A stretch of 64,000 bases of DNA from Ariolimax columbianus (Eukaryota; Mollusca; Gastropoda; Stylommatophora; Arionidae), in contig JAVGWX010000004.1 in assembly GCA_036924085.1 (NCBI GenBank), positions 78,694,941 through 78,758,940 of the forward strand, given 5' to 3'. The notes under the pieces are model-generated. The model did no database searches. It saw nothing but the letters and a program-made list of their open reading frames with translations, and was not told where the DNA came from. Each line of letters begins with the position of its first letter. Within the stretch, counting starts at the first letter, position 1. The position numbers were made by a program, and so were the translations under genes. Positions 59,670 to 64,000 of this stretch are shown here, piece by piece.

Positions 59670-59699
59670 GTAAGTTTACAAAGTTTGTTGTTTTTCTGA

Positions 59700-59813
59700 C
59701 AAGTACTGGCTTATTGGCAAGTATTGACTTATTGACAAGTATTGACTTATTGACAAGTATTGACTTATTGACAAGTATTGACTTATTGACAAGTATTGAC
59801 TTATTGACATTGA
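59700..59813. repeat. Tandem repeat, 18-bp unit, about 6 copies
   Basis: The unit is ttattgacaagtattgac. In-frame reading SIDLLT is an artefact. Starts 31 bp after the exon 15 donor. Confidence 0.95.
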
Positions 59814-59884
59814 TTAATTACCTAGAAATGACTACTTCTTCTTGTTTCCATGTATTCCTGTTAAAGCATAGGATCATCATTACA

Positions 59885-60415
59885 GAGGCCTGTAGCTGAC
59901 CCCCCCATATAGAGACCTATAGCTGATCCCCATATAGAGTTCTGTAGCTGACCCCCATATAGAGACATGTAGCTGACCCCATACAGAGACCTTTAGCTGC
60001 TCCCCCCCCCCCCCCTTTAACACCTGTAGCTGACTCCCATACAGAGACCTGTAGCTGACCCATATACAGAGCAGCTGTAGCTGAGCCACATACAGAGACA
60101 TGTAGCTGACCTCCCCATTCAGAGACCTGTAGCTGACCCCCATACAGAGACCTGTAGCTGACCCATATACAGACGTCTAGCTGACCCTCATACAGAGACC
60201 TGTAGCTGACACACACCCCCCCCCCCCCATACAGAGACCTGTAGCTGCCCCCTCATACAGAGACCTGTAGCTGCCCCCTCATACAGAGACCTGTAGCTGA
60301 ACCCCCATACAGAGACATGTAGCAGACCCCCATACAGAGACCTGTAGCTGACCCCCCATACAGAGACCTGTAGCTGCTCTTTCTCTTCTTCTCCCCCCCC
60401 CCCCCTCCCCAACAC
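59885..60415. repeat. C-rich minisatellite, ~25-30-bp unit, about 19 copies
   Basis: The unit is cctgtagctgacccccatac plus agaga, with three long C runs (about 60001-60015, 60217-60229, 60393-60405). Confidence 0.9.
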
Positions 60416-60419
60416 AGAG

Positions 60420-60769
60420 AAAGCATTATCTGGCATCATTACTAGCCGTAGGTTTCTCTAGCATAATGTCAAACAGCGCTGTTGTGTTCTATTAATGCCC
60501 ATCATTTTAGTAATAAAACATGCAGAAATTAATGCTTTAAAATGATATTGTATAAATGAAGTGGAGTCGAAAAGTACCCAAAATATGGTTTTATTTGACA
60601 AGAAATGTATTCGTCATCAGGTTAGTCAGTTCAGAGACTGATGTTGAAGTCACGCCACAGTCGTCTCTTCTCAGCAGATCTCTTCAGTTCAGTACCCCAA
60701 AGTATGCAACCTTGTGTTCTTGCAAAGCCTGTGTAATGTAATTGGTTCTTGAACGTTCTCTTCTCGTTT
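60420..60769. other. Intron, no recognisable feature
   Basis: No repeat or coding block identified. Confidence 0.5.
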
Positions 60770-61330
60770 TACCCCTGACATTTTTTTTTCTATTTTTTTC
60801 CATAGTAAGCTACATGTCTCATGTTAAGACCAAACCAAGACAATTTACCTTTCTGTATACTCGTCATTAGTTGTCTGTGTGACCCTATTTCTCTATGCAT
60901 TTGTTCATTTGATTTTTATTTCTGTCCAATTCACTCTTTGCATCCTACGGTAGCATCAGATCTTAAAATCTTGTAATGTCTTTCCATCCTTATTGTTTCC
61001 CATGTTTCAGAGCCAGACATGTGTAGTGATCATTCTTGTCCAAAACTCCATATTGATGCTATTTGTTGTTCGAAATTGTTTGTTTCCCCATGGAAAGCAT
61101 TTTCTGCCACTGCGATCCTTGTTCAAATTTCAATCTAACAGTGGGCATCCTCTGTAATTATTTGTCCCATCTTTGAAAACCTCTGCACTTGTTCTATGAT
61201 CTGTCTCTTGATGATGATATTTAATCTTTGGGTTTGTCTTGCTATTACCAAAGCTGTTGTTTTACTAGCATATTACGGCTATTTTTGTACTCCACCTTAT
61301 ATTTGCAAATGCTGAAGAGTTTTGCTTTGT
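60770..61330 (-). pseudogene. RTE-like LINE RT relic
   Basis: The minus strand reads KTTALVIARQTQRLNIIIKR, QIIEQVQRFSKMGQIITEDA and ETWETIRMERHYKI in broken frames, the post-FADD region. Confidence 0.6.
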
Positions 61331-61589
61331 CAGATATTTGAAATGACCCAAAAAATGTGTGCAAATTTTGAAGTCATTCCATTTACGAAATAGCAGATAG
61401 TCAGCTGTAATCCATAGCTTAACAAACATTTATAAAGCACATAATTTTTCTGTACACTTTACGATTGACTGAATAATTTTCTTGTTTAACGTTTACTGCT
61501 TAATAATTAAAATATGCAGGTGTAATGAGAAAGTAATGGATATCATGGAAAATTAACTACAAATATATAAATAGATATAGCAAATATAT

Positions 61590-62213
61590 AATGCACTCCA
61601 AGAGCCTACTCTGAGCCATCTCAAGCCCTAAACAAAATAGACTCTCATGCTAAATAAAATAATTTGGACTCAAGCCCTAAACAAAATAGACTCTCATGCT
61701 AAATAAAATACATCGGGTTAGCTGTCTCTAAAAACAAATTCCAGTCCACTCTGGGATCCTTGGAAATAAGAAAGCAGATGAGCTCGCAGAAGTTGGAAGT
61801 AGCGCAAAGCAGACTCGCCATCTATAGAGCTATAAAGAAGCAAATACACTCATCAAACGATCAATAAGGATGAAATGGAGAGTCAGCCAAAGAATACAAG
61901 TCAGAAAATGACATCAAACTTGGCAGAGATTGGCAAACAAAGATCTTCACAGAACGGAACATTGCAGATGCCAGGCCCACCTCCACAGAATGTGTCTCAG
62001 AGACACTGCCATGTGCAATTGTGGAACACCCAACAAACACCAGAACATATTCTGCAGTACTGCCCTCTATATGCAGACCAAAGAGGCAGTCTAGCCCGTG
62101 GAGCGACTATGCTTGACAAGCTATGGGGAACCAGCGAAGACCTGAAACGCGGTCTCCTTTGTAAACCTCACTGGACTAAAAGCATAGCATCAGTTGATTG
62201 AAGAAGAAGAATG
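61590..62213 (+). pseudogene. LINE RNase H-region 3' end with (GAA)n tail
   Basis: Contains HSGILGNKKADELAEVGSS (near 61740-61800), CNCGTPNKHQNIF and a terminal gattgaagaagaagaa. About 37 bp near 61620-61700 are duplicated in tandem. Flanking caaatatata / caaatatcta is a possible imperfect duplication. Confidence 0.75.
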
Positions 62214-62339
62214 ACAAATATCTATAAATATAAACTATATGTCATTTTAAAAGTGTTTTGTAATGTAGGCCATGAAGATATAGAATAAATTGAGACACTA
62301 TGAAATAGCAAAGAAAGTAATACAAAATTATACATGACT

Positions 62340-62508
62340 GCAAAGTAGACTATAAGGAGCGTTATACAACTCAAACTGAGATCAGTCAGGTATGTCTATT
62401 ATCTTCTTAAAGGCAAACTGTCAGAGCTTTATGCAGTTCAAACTAAAGTTAGATAGTGATGTTTGTTATCTTCATAAAGGCATACTGTTATAGCTGTATA
62501 CAGTTCAA
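62340..62508. repeat. Two to three ~70-bp direct repeats
   Basis: The block 'ttcataaaggcatactgtta' and its variant cttcttaaaggcaaactgtc recur, each followed by gcagttcaaact. Confidence 0.7.
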
Positions 62509-62519
62509 ACTAGGGTCAG

Positions 62520-62868
62520 GGATCAAGATGCAAAGCAGTGCAAGAGCTGTAGCGGTCAGCGACCCAAAGCTGACTGCTAGCGTCAGGGCCAGCGACCCAG
62601 AGCTGCCAAGACCCTTCTCCACCTCAGCATGGTGATCCTGGATAACAGGCTGTAACAGGTCAGATTGACTAAGGAGAAAATATCGGCAAGAATAACCCAG
62701 TACCCAAAAATGCCATGATGAAGTCGGACCTAAAGGTGTAAATATCATAGTCAAGCTGTAAACTACGACACAACACATTCCATTCTTAGGACTACATCGT
62801 GCTACTTTGCAAAGCCCTTTCCAGGGCTTGGTAGTGGTAGTTTAAGAACGAACCGCAAAGAAGAAGGC
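62520..62868 (+). mobile_element. Retroposon A
   Basis: The duplication actagggtcag / actaaggtcag (62509-62519 and 62869-62879) has one mismatch. Ends with gaaccgcaaagaagaagg. Confidence 0.85.
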
Positions 62869-62869
62869 A

Positions 62870-63230
62870 CTAAGGTCAGACAGGGAGGTCTACTATCTCC
62901 AACAAATGTTCTCATGGTTATAGACTGCATAATGCAGCAAACAACAGATGGAGGGAAATAGAAATTTGAAGCTGCCGAAGACAAATGTGTCGAACCGAAA
63001 GGTGCAAATATCACAGTCAAGCCGTAAAGTTCTCCCGACTACTTCCTGCTACTTGTGAAGCCATATTCAGGACTTGGTAGCGGGAGATTAAGAACGAAAA
63101 CAGAAGAAGAAGAAATTTGATAAACTACTGGAGCACATGAATTTAGCAGGTGATCTAATTATTGTGTGTTATAAAGAAAGCATACAGTAATGATAGAAAG
63201 ACAGCTTGCAGATACAATTAAACAAAAACA
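62870..63230 (+). pseudogene. LINE RT fragment split by a truncated retroposon A
   Basis: Reads VRQGGLLSPTNVLMVIDCIM before the insertion and LLEHMNLAGDLIIVCYKES after it, the RQG and FADD regions of a LINE RT. Confidence 0.7.
62970..63110 (+). mobile_element. Retroposon A, 5'-truncated 141-bp copy
   Basis: An exact 10-bp duplication, agaaatttga, lies at 62960-62969 and 63111-63120. Contains only the 3' end from gaagacaaatgtgtcgaacc to (GAA)n. 5' truncation supports target-primed reverse transcription. Confidence 0.9.
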
Positions 63231-63294
63231 GACATGTGAAGAAATATTCACGATGTCAGTTATGATTTAGTGGTAGTTTGCAGTCCTGGTAGCA

Positions 63295-63575
63295 GTGAAA
63301 AAGGTAAATGCAATATTAGAATGGATAAAAAGGAATGTTAAACATAGAAACAAGGAAGTGATAGTCAAACTGTATAATAATGCATTAGTTAGACCTAGAT
63401 TGGAGCACAGTGTTCAGGTGTGAAGTCCTTATCGTGGATGGGATATCAATATGCTGTAAAGGATACAAAGAATAGCAACAAAAAAATGATAGTCGGATTC
63501 TGTAATTATAGTTATGAGGAAAGACTCAGAAAAACCGGCCTAAAGTGTCTGGAAAAGAGAAGAATTTTGGGTGAT
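63295..63575 (+). pseudogene. CR1-like LINE RT C-terminus
   Basis: Close to 9226-9500: 'gcattagttagacctagatt', 'gaagtccttatcgtggatgg'. Frame broken. Confidence 0.7.
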
Positions 63576-63579
63576 TTAA

Positions 63580-64000
63580 CCTTTAGCACGCTTCCATAAT
63601 TTTTTGAAAATTTTTCGCATTTTGCAACTTTCAAAAATTGTAACTGTTCTGTTTGTTGGTCAATAAATATGATTTTCTTGTGTTTAGAGACATAAATGAA
63701 TAAAGAAGTTGTTGATGTTATTGTTGTTGTTGTGTGTTTGTTAGTTTCTGAGATACAAGAAGATGGATGTGAAATTTTTTGAAAAAATTTAAATATTTGG
63801 ACTTCCCGGCTAGGCCTAGTTGCTCCGATAGAAAACCATGGAAACCATAACAAAGAATCGATACTGTGTTTACTATATCGACACAACTTAGTTTCCAATT
63901 AAAGCGTAGTTCTTTCATCTAAACAAATAAAATAAACAGATTTACAAGATAAAGATCCTTCCCAACAACCTACTTCACCTTTCACCAAAAAGTCAGCCTG
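63580..64000. mobile_element. TTAA-type MITE, left part (cut by window end)
   Basis: TTAA at 63576-63579, then cctttagcacgcttcc. Family blocks 'gagacataaatgaataaaga' and 'gtttctgagatacaagaaga' follow. It interrupts the CR1-like fragment. Confidence 0.8.

Noticed and set aside
58873..59263. + strand ORFs of 91 and 126 codons
   Set aside because: They lie opposite the mariner transposase, which is the recognisable product.

Overview
The window is nuclear DNA from an animal, most likely a lophotrochozoan and probably a gastropod-type mollusc. That placement is an inference from its long AT-rich introns and its mix of LINE, SINE, piggyBac and mariner relics. It is not prokaryotic: there is no operon structure, and real coding sequence occurs only as short blocks bounded by AG/GT splice sites with matching phases.

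One gene runs left to right across almost the whole window. Fifteen exons between 2792 and 59669, all on the + strand, encode the C-terminal half of a SET-binding factor / myotubularin-related protein of the MTMR5/MTMR13 type (Sbf). In order they give a linker, the inactive myotubularin phosphatase domain, a C1 zinc-binding domain split over two exons, and a PH domain that is still open at the last visible exon. The DENN and GRAM parts should lie upstream of base 1, and the end of the PH domain downstream of base 64000. One conserved N-terminal block of the myotubularin domain, expected between the exons at 5627 and 15161, was not found.

Everything else is intron, and the introns are a dense, nested record of transposition. 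Main families: (1) non-LTR retrotransposon 3' ends of several kinds, one ending in a C2H2 zinc finger and one with an RNase H-type tail; (2) 'retroposon A', about 360 bp with a (GAA)n-type tail, at least ten copies, many with 9-14 bp target-site duplications; (3) tRNA-headed SINEs; (4) a 1.28-kb retroposon at 23464-24747 whose head is a partly duplicated 3' end of 28S rRNA; (5) a TTAA-flanked MITE family together with piggyBac transposase relics; (6) mariner relics, two of them rearranged into inverted duplications; (7) a solo LTR at 48176-49513 that carries its own 45-bp minisatellite; (8) several independent minisatellites with 18- to 60-bp units.

Region by region: 1-5600 holds piggyBac, LINE, foldback mariner, exons 1-2 and a MITE; 5.8-15.1 kb is a LINE-rich intron; 15.1-25.7 kb has exons 3-5 among a SINE/MITE nest, two minisatellites and the 28S-headed retroposon; 25.7-39.2 kb has exons 6-9 with mariner, LINEs and a LINE inserted into a minisatellite; 39.2-49.9 kb has nested MITEs, zinc-finger LINEs, a 60-bp minisatellite, exon 10, the solo LTR and exon 11; 49.9-64 kb has exons 12-15, a SINE family apparently paired with the zinc-finger LINE, mariner, and C-rich repeats.

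All element boundaries and homologies were read by eye. Target-site duplications, phases and motifs are directly visible; family names and clades come from general knowledge and were not searched.
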